10,727 nucleotides of DNA, taken from contig JBCCBB010000091.1 of the NCBI GenBank assembly GCA_039814545.1, positions 1 through 10,727 on the forward strand, read 5' to 3'. The notes beneath the pieces were generated by a model. It was not told the DNA's origin. It did not search any database and saw only the letters and a program-made list of their open reading frames with translations. The translations under genes and the position numbers were made by a program. Origin of the DNA: CALBPI01 sp039814545. GTDB lineage: Bacteria > Pseudomonadota > Gammaproteobacteria > Steroidobacterales > Woeseiaceae. Below are positions 1 through 7,368 of this stretch, piece by piece. The stretch's first letter is position 1, and each line of letters opens with the position of its first letter.

Positions 1-1155
1 CTGCACCGCTTCCTTGCCATCGATAATGCGGTGGTCGTAGGACATCGCGAGATACATCATCTTGCGGATCTCGACCTGGCCGTTGACGACAACGGGTCGG
101 TCCATGATCGCGTGCATGCCCAGGATGCCGCTTTGCGGCGGATTCAGGATCGGCGTCGACATCATCGAGCCGAAAATCCCGCCGTTGGTGATGGTGAACG
201 TGCCACCCGTGAGGTCTTCGATGCCGATCGTGCCTTCGCGCGCCCGGCGACCGTACTCGGCGATGCCCTTTTCGATGTCGGCAAACGACATGAGGCCCGC
301 GTCACGCAGCACGGGCACCAGCAGGCCGCGCTCCGTCGACACGGCAATGCCGATGTCTTGATAGTCGTGGTAGACGATGTCGCGACCGTCCACCGAGGCG
401 TTGACGAGCGGAAACTTCTTGAGTGCTTCAACCGCGGCGCGAACGAAGAACGACATGAAGCCCAGCTTGACGCCGTGCGTGTCAGCGAAGCCGTCCTTGT
501 GGCGGCTGCGCAGCGCAATGACCTCCGTCAAATCGACCTCGTTGAAGGTCGTGAGCATCGCAGCGTTCTGCTGTGCCGCGACCATGCGGTCGGCGATCGT
601 CGCGCGCAGTCGCGTCATGGGCACGCGCTGTTCGTTGCGTGCGGCTGCCGGTGCGGTACCGCCCACCGGCAGGTCTTCCGCGGCGCCATCATCAGCGGTT
701 TCGAGGTGCTGCATCACGTCTGCTTTTGTGATGCGACCGTCTCGCCCGCTGCCACTGATGCGTGACACGTCGAGGTCGTGCTCCTCAACCAAGCGACGCA
801 CCGCGGGGCTCAGCTTGCCACTGGCGCTGCCGCGCGCCGCATCGGCGGACTCAGCAGCCGGAGCGTCGGCAGCCGGTGCTTCGGGCGCCTCTGCCGCGGC
901 CGGCGCCTCAGCTTGCGCGCCGGCCTCAACGATCGCGAGCAGGTCACCGCTCTCAACCGTGGCGCCGTCGGCGACTTTGATTTCGGTCAAGACGCCGTCC
1001 GTGGGGCACGGCACCTCGAGGACGACCTTGTCCGTTTCAAGGTCGACGAGGTTTTCGTCGCGCTTCACGGCGTCGCCGGGCTTCTTGTTCCAGGCGACCA
1101 GCGTCGCATCCGCTACCGATTCCGGCAGCTGTGGGACCTTAACTTCTACAGCCAT
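1..1155 (-). CDS. sucB: Dihydrolipoyl succinyltransferase, E2 of 2-oxoglutarate dehydrogenase (3' end outside window)
   Basis: E2 of the 2-oxoglutarate dehydrogenase complex moves the succinyl group from E1 via lipoyl-lysine to CoA, giving succinyl-CoA in the TCA cycle (cytoplasm). The 385 visible codons show the family's domain order: N-terminal lipoyl domain (about 1-75) with the lipoylated lysine in ETDKVVLEVP (K43), an Ala/Pro-rich linker (about 80-105), a peripheral-subunit-binding segment (LSPAVRRLVEEHDLD...GSGRDGRITKADV), a second linker, and the catalytic acyltransferase core. The active-site motif DHRIIDG (His and Asp of HxxxDG) lies just before the window edge, so only about the last 15-20 residues should be missing. 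The start is ATG at 1155 with a purine-rich AAGAGA a few bases upstream; the protein opens MAVEVKVPQLPESV, typical for SucB rather than the PDH E2. It lies 115 bp downstream of sucA on the same strand and is probably co-transcribed. Confidence 0.96.
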   Translation of the reverse strand, partial: MAVEVKVPQLPESVADATLVAWNKKPGDAVKRDENLVDLETDKVVLEVPCPTDGVLTEIKVADGATVESGDLLAIVEAGAQAEAPAAAEAPEAPAADAPAAESADAARGSASGKLSPAVRRLVEEHDLDVSRISGSGRDGRITKADVMQHLETADDGAAEDLPVGGTAPAAARNEQRVPMTRLRATIADRMVAAQQNAAMLTTFNEVDLTEVIALRSRHKDGFADTHGVKLGFMSFFVRAAVEALKKFPLVNASVDGRDIVYHDYQDIGIAVSTERGLLVPVLRDAGLMSFADIEKGIAEYGRRAREGTIGIEDLTGGTFTITNGGIFGSMMSTPILNPPQSGILGMHAIMDRPVVVNGQVEIRKMMYLAMSYDHRIIDGKEAVQ

Positions 1156-1270
1156 GTTGTTCTCTTGTTCGTCCTCTGTTGGCGGCGCATTGACCGCCCT
1201 GTCCAGCCGCACGCTTTGGAATCCCGGGGATGCCTTTCACGCGCGTTGTCCCTAAACCTGTTGACCCAAA

Positions 1271-4135
1271 CTAGCGATCGATCTCATCGACGAGCGGCGC
1301 CAGCCCCAGTGCTTTTTCCACGAGCTGGTTCTGCTGTTGCGCGTGCATCGCGGGAATACCGGCCGCCGGTGCCGCAGCACCCGCACGCCCGACGTAGTGC
1401 AAAGTGTGGCGCGAGCGCAGCGGCTCCACGAGGCGGTGGCGGATCTGATACCAGGCGCCCTGGTTGCGGGGCTCTTCCTGACACCAGATGACCGTCTCGG
1501 CATTGCGGAAGCGCGACAACACGTTGGCCAACTCATCGACCGGGAACGGGTAGAGTTGCTCAACGCGAACGACGGCGACATCGTCGACGCCCTCCTTCTC
1601 GCGACGCTCGATAATGTCGTAGTAGACCTTGCCGCTGCAGAACACCACGCGCTGGATACCGGGCGCGTCGATATCGTCGGGCTCATCGATGACAAGGTTG
1701 AACTCGCCTTCGCTGAGATCAGACAACGGCGACACCGAGCGCTTGTGGCGCAGCAGACTCTTGGGCGTCATGACGATGAGCGGTTTGCGCACAGGCCTGC
1801 GCATCTGGCGACGGATCATGTGGAACATTTGCGCGGGCGTCGACGGCACGACCACCTGCATGTTGTGCTCTGCGCACAGCTGCAAGAAGCGTTCGAGCCG
1901 CGCCGAGGAATGCTCGGGACCCTGGCCCTCATAGCCGTGCGGCAGGAACAACGTGAGACCGCAGAGACGACCCCACTTGGCCTCGCCCGAGCTGATGAAC
2001 TGGTCGATCACCACCTGCGCACCATTGGCGAAATCGCCGAACTGGCCTTCCCAGATCACGAGTGTGTTGGGCTCGGTCGTGGCATAGCCATACTCGAAGC
2101 CCATGACGGCCTCTTCGGACAGGTAAGAATCCGTTACCGTGAAGCCGTGTTTGCGATCGGCAATGTGGCGCAGCGGGATGTACTCGCTGCCGTCGGCCTG
2201 GTTGTGGAGCACGGCGTGACGGTGAAAGAAGGTGCCGCGGCCACTGTCCTGCCCCGTCAGGCGTATGTCATTGCCGTCGTCGAGCAGGGTTGCATAGGCC
2301 ATGGTCTCCGCAAAGCCCCAGTCCATGGGCTGGTCGCCAGCGAGCATCGCACGCCGGGCGTCGACGATGCGGGCAACGCGCGAGTGCAGCTCAACGTCCT
2401 CGGGGATCGCCGTGAGCGTCGCGCCAAGCCGAGTGACGACGTCCGATGCGACCGCCGTGTCGACGGCCGTCAGGAGATCGCCGCTGGCGTACTGCGACCA
2501 GTCGATGGTGAATTCGTTGCCGATCATGCCCAACAGGTCGCGTGGCACCGGCCGGCCATCATCAAGACGCGAGCGGTAACGCTCGACCATGCCCTGCGAC
2601 TCCTCGACCGACATAACGCCAGCTTCGGCCAGCTTGGCTTCGTATTGCTCGCGCGCGGTCTTATGCGCGCGAATGGCACGGTACATGATCGGCTGCGTGG
2701 CCGCGGGTTCATCAGCCTCGTTGTGGCCTAGGCGGCGGTAGCAAACGAGGTCGATGACCACGTCCTTCTGATACTTCTGGCGGTAGTCGAGCGCCAGGCG
2801 TGTCACGCGAAGTACAGCCTCGGGGTCGTCACCGTTCACGTGGAAGATCGGGGCCTCGATCATCTTGGCGACGTCGCTGCAGTACGGCGTAGAACGCGCG
2901 TCTTCCGGGTCGCTGGTCGTAAAGCCGATCTGGTTGTTAACCACAATGTGCATCGTGCCGCCGGTGCGGAAACTCGGCAGCTGCGACATCTGGAAGGTCT
3001 CGGTGACCACACCCTGGCCTGCGAACGCCGCATCACCGTGAATCAGTACGGGCAGGATCGAGTTGCCGCTTTCGTCGCCGCTGCGCAACTGACGCGCACG
3101 CACGGAGCCTTCGACCACGGGGTTCACGATCTCGAGGTGCGAGGGGTTGAACGCCATGGTGAGGTGCACGTTGCCGCCCGGCGTCTTCATGTCGGCCGAG
3201 AAGCCCTTGTGGTACTTCACGTCGCCCGAGCCCGCGATCTCGTCGGGGTCGTAGCCACCCTCGAACTCGGAGAACAACTCCTGCGGTGCCTTGCCGAGCA
3301 CGTTGACCAGCACGTTGATGCGGCCGCGGTGCGCCATACCGAAGACCACTTCTCTGACGCCGAGTCGCCCGCCGTCCTGAACGAGCGTATCGAGCATGGG
3401 GATCAGGCTTTCACCGCCCTCGAGCGAGAATCGCTTCTGCCCCACATATTTAGTGTGCAGGTAGCGCTCGAGTGTTTCGGCTCGCGAGAGCTGCTTGAGC
3501 AGCCAGCGTTGTTCGTCGGGCGGGATGGGTCGCGAAATGCGGGACTCAAATTGCTCACGGAGCCAAAGGCGTTCGCGAGAACGCGAGATATGCGCGAACT
3601 CGGCGCCGGTCTTGCCACAGTAGATCTGGCGCAACAGCGCGAGGATGTCGCGCAGTCGCATGCGCTCATGCCCCGTACCGGCCAGGCCGCCCGTGAAGAA
3701 CTCGGTGTCCATATCGGACGGCTCAAGCCCCAGGAAATCGAAATCAAGTACGCGCGGTGCCGGGCGCTCCATGAGACCCAACGGATCGATATCGGCGATC
3801 TGGTGGCCGCGCAGGGCATACACCTGGATGAGTCGCGACACGGCGGCCTGCTTCTCGTCCGACGATCCCGTCATGACCGGTGCGGCGGCCCCGTTGCCCG
3901 CACGCGGTCGCGCCGTGGCCGGCATCTTTCCGATCTCACGCAGGCGGTCGACAATGGGGCTGTGCGGCGTCTCGCTCGCGGCGCTGCCGTTGGCGAGGCC
4001 CGAGAAGTACTGGCGCCACTGATCACCGACGGCGTCGGGGTCGCTCAGATACAGCTCGTAGAGGTCTTCAATGAGGGCCGCATTGGTGCCGCTGAGCGGC
4101 GTGGCCCGGTACTGCTCCTGCAGTGATTTGGTCAT
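1271..4135 (-). CDS. sucA: 2-oxoglutarate dehydrogenase E1 component
   Basis: This thiamine-diphosphate-dependent E1 decarboxylates 2-oxoglutarate and succinylates the lipoyl domain of SucB. At 954 aa it is close to the usual length (933 in E. coli). Visible landmarks are the N-terminal E2-binding region (SGTNAALIEDLYELYLSDP, 15-33), MAHRGR (267-272), SGDVKYH (303-309), NPSHLE (330-335), HGDAAFAGQG (366-375), NNQIGFTT (400-407), the ThDP/Mg-binding stretch around NGDDPE (434-439), and RRLGHNEADEP (467-477). The pyrimidine-domain block GQDSGRGTFFHRHAV follows, then the C-terminal domain with WCQEEPRNQGAW. No key motif is missing. The ATG at 4135 fits homologous N-termini, but there is no strong Shine-Dalgarno, only an A-rich GCTAAAAAAGC upstream. 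No sdh gene precedes it; the neighbour is a divergent outer-membrane protein, so sucAB probably has its own promoter in 4136-4350. Confidence 0.98.
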   Translation of the reverse strand: MTKSLQEQYRATPLSGTNAALIEDLYELYLSDPDAVGDQWRQYFSGLANGSAASETPHSPIVDRLREIGKMPATARPRAGNGAAAPVMTGSSDEKQAAVSRLIQVYALRGHQIADIDPLGLMERPAPRVLDFDFLGLEPSDMDTEFFTGGLAGTGHERMRLRDILALLRQIYCGKTGAEFAHISRSRERLWLREQFESRISRPIPPDEQRWLLKQLSRAETLERYLHTKYVGQKRFSLEGGESLIPMLDTLVQDGGRLGVREVVFGMAHRGRINVLVNVLGKAPQELFSEFEGGYDPDEIAGSGDVKYHKGFSADMKTPGGNVHLTMAFNPSHLEIVNPVVEGSVRARQLRSGDESGNSILPVLIHGDAAFAGQGVVTETFQMSQLPSFRTGGTMHIVVNNQIGFTTSDPEDARSTPYCSDVAKMIEAPIFHVNGDDPEAVLRVTRLALDYRQKYQKDVVIDLVCYRRLGHNEADEPAATQPIMYRAIRAHKTAREQYEAKLAEAGVMSVEESQGMVERYRSRLDDGRPVPRDLLGMIGNEFTIDWSQYASGDLLTAVDTAVASDVVTRLGATLTAIPEDVELHSRVARIVDARRAMLAGDQPMDWGFAETMAYATLLDDGNDIRLTGQDSGRGTFFHRHAVLHNQADGSEYIPLRHIADRKHGFTVTDSYLSEEAVMGFEYGYATTEPNTLVIWEGQFGDFANGAQVVIDQFISSGEAKWGRLCGLTLFLPHGYEGQGPEHSSARLERFLQLCAEHNMQVVVPSTPAQMFHMIRRQMRRPVRKPLIVMTPKSLLRHKRSVSPLSDLSEGEFNLVIDEPDDIDAPGIQRVVFCSGKVYYDIIERREKEGVDDVAVVRVEQLYPFPVDELANVLSRFRNAETVIWCQEEPRNQGAWYQIRHRLVEPLRSRHTLHYVGRAGAAAPAAGIPAMHAQQQNQLVEKALGLAPLVDEIDR

Positions 4136-4211
4136 GCTTTTTTAGCGTCAGCCCGTCCCCCGGGCAGACCCTCTTGTTCGCGGCGCTATGAGGTGTCAGC
4201 GGTTGACCATA

Positions 4212-4240
4212 ATTTTACTTGATGCCTGTTTCGATTGAAA
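4212..4240 (-). promoter_or_regulatory. Possible sucA promoter
   Basis: On the minus strand, TAAAAT (4217-4212, 5/6 match to the sigma70 -10) sits 17 bp from a weak -35-like TTTCAA (4240-4235, 3/6). It would give a leader of roughly 70 nt before the sucA ATG. The short inverted repeat AACGGC/GCCGTT (4239-4244 and 4251-4256) overlaps the -35 side and could be an operator or chance. Position and AT content are the main support. Confidence 0.3.
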
Positions 4241-4277
4241 CGGCTGAGACGCCGTTCTGACGGGGTTTTGGGGGCGT

Positions 4278-4333
4278 TTCGTGACTTGCCGCACAGTGGC
4301 ACTCGTGACGCGCGTTTAGTCTGCAGTCACGAA
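4278..4333. repeat. 8-bp inverted repeat in the leader of the outer-membrane protein gene
   Basis: TTCGTGAC (4278-4285) and GTCACGAA (4326-4333) are perfect reverse complements 40 nt apart. A third related word, CTCGTGAC (4302-4309), lies between them. The right arm ends 7 bp before the GGAG ribosome-binding site at 4341. This may be an operator or a 5'-leader hairpin presenting the ribosome-binding site. Function is not shown. Confidence 0.35.
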
Positions 4334-4350
4334 CCCCTCCGGAGACCGAC

Positions 4351-5004
4351 ATGAAACGGATGATCGCCGCCGCCGCTGTGCTGGCCACATTCGGCGCCAC
4401 CGACGCCGTAGCTGATGATGACTTGTGGATTGCTGCCCGCGCAGGAACCCAGGGACTGGGTCTCGAAGCCACCTGGCGACCTGTGCCCTACCTCGATCTG
4501 CGCGCCGGTTTCAGCCGCTACGACTACGACACGACCCGCACGGAAGCTGGCATCGACTACGACGCCGAGCTGGGACTCGAGAGCCTTTATGCCACAGTCA
4601 ACGCCCGCATACCCGCGAGCCCGGTCCGCTTTTCGGCGGGCCTCGTTGCCAACGGTAACGAAGGCAACTTCCTGGGCAACGACACAGGCACCTACGAAAT
4701 TGGTGGCCAGCTGTTCGACGCCAGCCAGGTGGGCAACCTTCGTGGTCGCGCCACGTTCGAAGACCTCGCCCCCTACGCGGGCATGGGCCTCGACTTCCGC
4801 CTCGGCGACACGGTTGGCCTGCACTTCGACGCGGGCGTGATGTATCAGGGTGACCCGTCGCTCGCGATGTCTGCTGACGGCATCATTGCGAGCGACCCGA
4901 CGTTCCAGGCCGCGCTGGAGAGCGAGCGCGTTGAACTCGAGGAGGAACTCGAGGACTTCGCCTGGTACCCGGTCCTGGCCGTGTCCTTCTCGGTCAACTT
5001 CTGA
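4351..5004 (+). CDS. Small outer-membrane beta-barrel protein, function unknown
   Basis: This 217-aa protein has a clear Sec signal peptide (MKRM, a hydrophobic Ala-rich core, and AVA|DDD with predicted cleavage after residue 21). The mature part alternates polar and hydrophobic residues with aromatic girdles, for example GLGLEATWRPVPYLDLRAGF and LAPYAGMGLDFRLGDTVGL. It ends in phenylalanine (VSFSVNF), the usual recognition signal of BAM-assembled barrels. An acidic stretch near 190-203 (ESERVELEEELEDF) precedes the last strand and may form a loop or periplasmic turn. The pattern recalls a family of uncharacterised proteobacterial outer-membrane proteins with GxxGLGxEAT near the N-terminus and SDPTFQAxLxxE near the C-terminus; that is recognition from memory, not a search. 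GGAG at 4341-4344 supports the ATG. It is a single gene, divergent from sucA. Confidence 0.85.
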   Translation: MKRMIAAAAVLATFGATDAVADDDLWIAARAGTQGLGLEATWRPVPYLDLRAGFSRYDYDTTRTEAGIDYDAELGLESLYATVNARIPASPVRFSAGLVANGNEGNFLGNDTGTYEIGGQLFDASQVGNLRGRATFEDLAPYAGMGLDFRLGDTVGLHFDAGVMYQGDPSLAMSADGIIASDPTFQAALESERVELEEELEDFAWYPVLAVSFSVNF

Positions 5005-5025
5005 CCGCACCTGACGCCCTGCTGC

Positions 5026-5059
5026 GCTAACCCGTATCGACAACACGATGCGGGTTAGC
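5026..5059 (+). terminator. 14-bp hairpin after the outer-membrane protein gene
   Basis: GCTAACCCGTATCG (5026-5039) pairs with CGATGCGGGTTAGC (5046-5059) over 14 bp, with one G-T wobble and a 6-nt loop ACAACA. It starts 21 bp after the stop codon at 5004. There is no T-run on either side, so it is not a textbook Rho-independent terminator. It may stabilise the 3' end of the mRNA or stop transcription with Rho. Confidence 0.45.
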
Positions 5060-5232
5060 AATGAAGGCAGCGCCCCTCACTGGCGGGCATCTGCCAGGAC
5101 GCACGCGCCTGCCCGGCGCTCGCCGCGCAAGGTGGCCTGGTCCCCGTGCCAACCGTGCCCTGCGGGCCTGAGGGCATCAATGGCGCTATCGACCGTGCGC
5201 GCACAGGCGGCGTGCCAGAGTCGATCATCCTT
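5060..5232. other. Intergenic stretch without a convincing gene
   Basis: Between the hairpin and the next promoter lies about 170 bp of GC-rich sequence. It holds three short, mutually exclusive open stretches: plus-strand ATG 5048 to 5254 (68 aa, Arg/Ser-rich), a plus-strand frame without a start after the TGA at 5062-5064 (ending ...GGVPESIILYNE), and a minus-strand ATG 5228 to 5055 (57 aa). None has a good ribosome-binding site or a recognisable family. The open plus frame without a start has gene-like codons and could be a gene remnant. I would not annotate a CDS here. Confidence 0.4.
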
Positions 5233-5238
5233 TATAAT
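5233..5238 (+). promoter_or_regulatory. Perfect -10 hexamer (TATAAT), candidate promoter for the DUF3300 gene
   Basis: TATAAT at 5233-5238 begins the only AT-rich island of this intergenic region (about 5230-5270). No -35 of any quality lies 16-18 bp upstream and there is no extended TG. If used, the leader would be about 110 nt. An activator-dependent promoter would fit. Confidence 0.4.
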
Positions 5239-5354
5239 GAATGACTTAACATAATTATCTCAAGCGTTTTGTCATCTCCCGATTAGCCGTTAAGGTTCTA
5301 TTCAGGCCGGTTTCGATAGCGTGAGCCTCGAATCGGTCCGATCAGGAGACGGCC

Positions 5355-6971
5355 ATGACCCAGCACCGCGTCAAAGACGGCGTTGCCCCGCGAGTCGCCA
5401 CTTCACTGCTGGCGCTCTTCGCGTTTCTCGTTTCGTTTGCGCCTGTACACGCGCAGGACGACGCTCCCGTGTACGACGAGGAAGACCTCGTCGATCTGGT
5501 GGCACCTGTCGCGCTCTATCCAGACGACCTGCTGGCCATCGTGCTGCCGGCGACAACCTACCCGCTGCAGGTCGTCGAGGCGCAACGCCTGCTCGAAGCA
5601 CGCGAACGCGACCCGGGTCTCGAACCCGATCCTGAATGGGACGACAGCATTGTCGCGCTGCTCAACTATCCTGAAGCACTGCAGCTTCTGAACGATGATC
5701 TCGACTGGACCTGGCAGCTCGGCGAAGCCGTGCTCGCACAGCAGGGCGACGTGCTCGAGGCCGTCGAGGTGTTCCGTGACCAGGCCTGGCTTGCGGGCAA
5801 CCTCGAAACCGACGACTACCAGACCGTGGAGCGCAGCGACGAGGGCATCGAGATTCGCCCGGCCGCGCAAGATGTCATCTACGTGCCCTATTACGACCCG
5901 GATGTGGTCGTGGTGCGCAGTCGACGCCCCGTGTACTTCTATCACCCGCACGCCTACCCGCTGTATTACTACCCTTACCCGGTCGGTCACCGGTTCCACT
6001 CGGACTGGTTCTGGGGCGTGAGCACGGCCTTCACGATCTCCTGGCGCCACCGCTACCTGCACCTGCACTACTTCGACCATGTGGGGCACCCCTATTACGG
6101 GCGCCACTACGTATCGAACCGCTTCTACCGACACCGTCGTGCGTTCGACCATCACGTCTACCGCAATGGCGTGCGCGTCGTGCGCCGCCAGGGCCAGGCT
6201 TACCGGTGGCACCCGCGTGGCCGTCACGGTGCCCGGCCGGGCTATCGACGCTACGGCGCGCGTAACGACACCGTGCTGACGTACAACAACGACCGTCGCG
6301 TTCGAAGTGCACACACGAATCGTGCTGCGCGGATCAATAACGAGCGCAGGCAGCGCTACCGCGGCGTCGATAACGTCGTCCAGCGAGATCGGCGCAGTGC
6401 GCGGCGCAACGCGACCAATGACCAACGCAGTGACAACCGGTCTCGGCGCGACACCGCGGCGGGCGGCACGCGGACACAACGCTTCGCGGCCAATGGCAAC
6501 GGGCGCCAGCGAGCAAATCGCAGTGAACGCGATCCCAACCGCGCCGAGCGCAGGTTGCGCCGTGACACCAGCGCAGGTGCGCGTACGCAGCGCAACACCG
6601 CGCGAGACCGCGATCGAAACGTGGGTGGTGTTAATCGGAACCGAAACGCCGGCGCGGCAACCCGCAACCGCAGCGACACGCGACGCTTCGCGAGCAATTC
6701 ACGACAAACGTCGCGACCTGCGCCACGCGCATCACGTAACGACCGCAACGTGCGCCAGGCGACGCCACAGCGTGCGCAGCGCCAGACGCAGCGCTCACAG
6801 CAACGCGCCGCGCCGCGTCAACGCTCGGAGTCGCGCACACGCAGCCGCTCGGAGTCGCGCGCACCGGCACGTCAGTCGAGCCGCAGCACCAACCGCGCTT
6901 CGTCACGGTCGTCGAGCCGCAGCAGCAACCGTGGCAGCCGGGATCGGGATCGTGGTAGCCGGCGAAACTGA
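5355..6971 (+). CDS. Secreted DUF3300 protein with His/Tyr-rich middle and Arg-rich disordered tail
   Basis: This 538-aa protein has a signal peptide (hydrophobic ATSLLALFAFLVSFAP, predicted cleavage VHA|QDD after residue 33). Residues about 43-185 match the DUF3300 pattern: LVDLVAPVALYPDDLLAIVLPATTYPLQVVEAQRLL condensed, then WDDSIVALLNYPEALQLL and IYVPYYDPDVVVV. DUF3300 has no known function. Residues about 190-275 are packed with His, Tyr and Trp (for example YFYHPHAYPLYYYPYPVGH). From about 280 to the end the chain is Arg, Asn, Ser, Gln and Thr with almost no hydrophobic residues, and contains the near-repeats RRDTAAGGTRTQR (364-376) and RRDTSAGARTQR (402-413) and an RS-like end. This tail must be disordered and strongly basic, suiting binding to nucleic acid, LPS or another polyanion (inference). 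AGGAGA at 5344-5349 supports the ATG. It is monocistronic. Confidence 0.9.
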   Translation: MTQHRVKDGVAPRVATSLLALFAFLVSFAPVHAQDDAPVYDEEDLVDLVAPVALYPDDLLAIVLPATTYPLQVVEAQRLLEARERDPGLEPDPEWDDSIVALLNYPEALQLLNDDLDWTWQLGEAVLAQQGDVLEAVEVFRDQAWLAGNLETDDYQTVERSDEGIEIRPAAQDVIYVPYYDPDVVVVRSRRPVYFYHPHAYPLYYYPYPVGHRFHSDWFWGVSTAFTISWRHRYLHLHYFDHVGHPYYGRHYVSNRFYRHRRAFDHHVYRNGVRVVRRQGQAYRWHPRGRHGARPGYRRYGARNDTVLTYNNDRRVRSAHTNRAARINNERRQRYRGVDNVVQRDRRSARRNATNDQRSDNRSRRDTAAGGTRTQRFAANGNGRQRANRSERDPNRAERRLRRDTSAGARTQRNTARDRDRNVGGVNRNRNAGAATRNRSDTRRFASNSRQTSRPAPRASRNDRNVRQATPQRAQRQTQRSQQRAAPRQRSESRTRSRSESRAPARQSSRSTNRASSRSSSRSSNRGSRDRDRGSRRN

Positions 6972-6998
6972 GCACGCGACAACGCTTGCCAACAGAAG

Positions 6999-7023
6999 CG
7001 CCGCCCCTCGGGGCGGCGTTTTT
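6999..7023 (+). terminator. Rho-independent terminator of the DUF3300 gene
   Basis: A 9-base arm CGCCGCCCC (6999-7007) faces its exact complement GGGGCGGCG (7010-7018), giving 8 bp with a 4-nt loop. Five T residues follow at 7019-7023. It begins 27 bp after the stop codon at 6971 and isolates the DUF3300 gene from the tRNA locus. Confidence 0.93.
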
Positions 7024-7042
7024 GATTGAGGTGCTCCGCGTG

Positions 7043-7152
7043 CCATCGCCGTTTCAATAAGCCCGTGGCACACTTGCGTCTCATTCAAGCAACGCGCCCG
7101 TAGCTCAGTCGGATAGAGTAGTGGATTCCTAATCCATTGGTCGCAGGTTCGA
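7043..7152 (+). repeat. Direct repeat copy A (tRNA-Arg 5' flank plus tRNA up to the T-loop)
   Basis: This 110-bp copy matches 7259-7368 except at 7079 (T versus C at 7295). It covers about 51 bp of 5' flank and the tRNA-Arg gene as far as TTCGA in the T-loop, where the copies part. The offset is exactly 216 bp. Near-identity including non-tRNA flank means a recent local duplication. Confidence 0.95.
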
Positions 7153-7247
7153 TCAATTGCGACAGCAATTGACGACGAGCGGCAAAGCCGCGAAGCCCGA
7201 AGGGTCGAAACGGCCGCCAGGGCGTTTCGGTCAATCCTGCCGATCGC
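7094..7247 (+). pseudogene. Split tRNA-Arg(CCT) copy with an 80-81-nt palindromic insert in the T-loop
   Basis: Bases 7094-7152 equal the intact tRNA-Arg(CCT) from the acceptor stem through GCAGGTTCGA. The sequence is then interrupted for 80-81 nt and resumes at 7233 with AATCCTGCCG. If the insert were removed the T-stem would re-form (GCAGG/CCTGC). The 3' acceptor strand reads CGATCGC (7241-7247) instead of CGGGCGC, leaving two mismatches of seven pairs, and there is no CCA. So this copy is very unlikely to give a charged tRNA even if spliced. The same T-loop breakpoint (TTCGA...AATCC) recurs downstream of tRNA-Ser at 9995/10033. It could be a dead copy or a transcribed structured RNA. Confidence 0.85.
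7153..7232 (+). repeat. Palindrome-rich block inside the split tRNA-Arg
   Basis: Several hairpins lie in a row: TCAATTGC/GCAATTGA (7153-7160, 7165-7172; perfect 8 bp, loop GACA), GCGGC/GCCGC (7179-7183, 7187-7191; loop AAA), CCC-GAA-GGG (7196-7204), and CGAAACG/CGTTTCG (7206-7212, 7223-7229; 10-nt loop). There is no coding sense. The density of perfect stems points to selection as structured DNA or RNA, or to a palindromic mobile repeat. Confidence 0.8.
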
Positions 7248-7258
7248 CGTTGGAGCGC

Positions 7259-7368
7259 CCATCGCCGTTTCAATAAGCCCGTGGCACACTTGCGCCTCAT
7301 TCAAGCAACGCGCCCGTAGCTCAGTCGGATAGAGTAGTGGATTCCTAATCCATTGGTCGCAGGTTCGA
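7259..7368 (+). repeat. Direct repeat copy B (leads into the intact tRNA-Arg)
   Basis: Partner of 7043-7152 with 109 of 110 bases identical. A shorter direct repeat, ATCGCCGTT, occurs at 7243-7251 and 7261-7269 at the junction between the units. This suggests misaligned replication or recombination when the duplication formed. Confidence 0.95.

Noticed and set aside
2840..4126. 428-codon plus-strand open frame opposite sucA (also 1337-2731, and several opposite sucB)
   Set aside because: Shadow frames caused by high GC at third codon positions of sucA and sucB; there are no family motifs and the opposite strand holds well-conserved enzymes.
4327..5061. 244-codon minus-strand open frame opposite the outer-membrane protein
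   Set aside because: The plus strand has a signal peptide, ribosome-binding site and barrel pattern; the antisense frame has none.
5055..5228. 57-aa minus-strand reading frame in the intergenic region
   Set aside because: It has no usable ribosome-binding spacing, no recognisable family, and its 3' end runs into the hairpin at 5026-5059.
7094..7247. Group I or other self-splicing intron in tRNA-Arg
   Set aside because: The insert is only about 80 nt, lies in the T-loop rather than the anticodon loop, shows no catalytic core, and splicing would still leave a mismatched acceptor stem without CCA.
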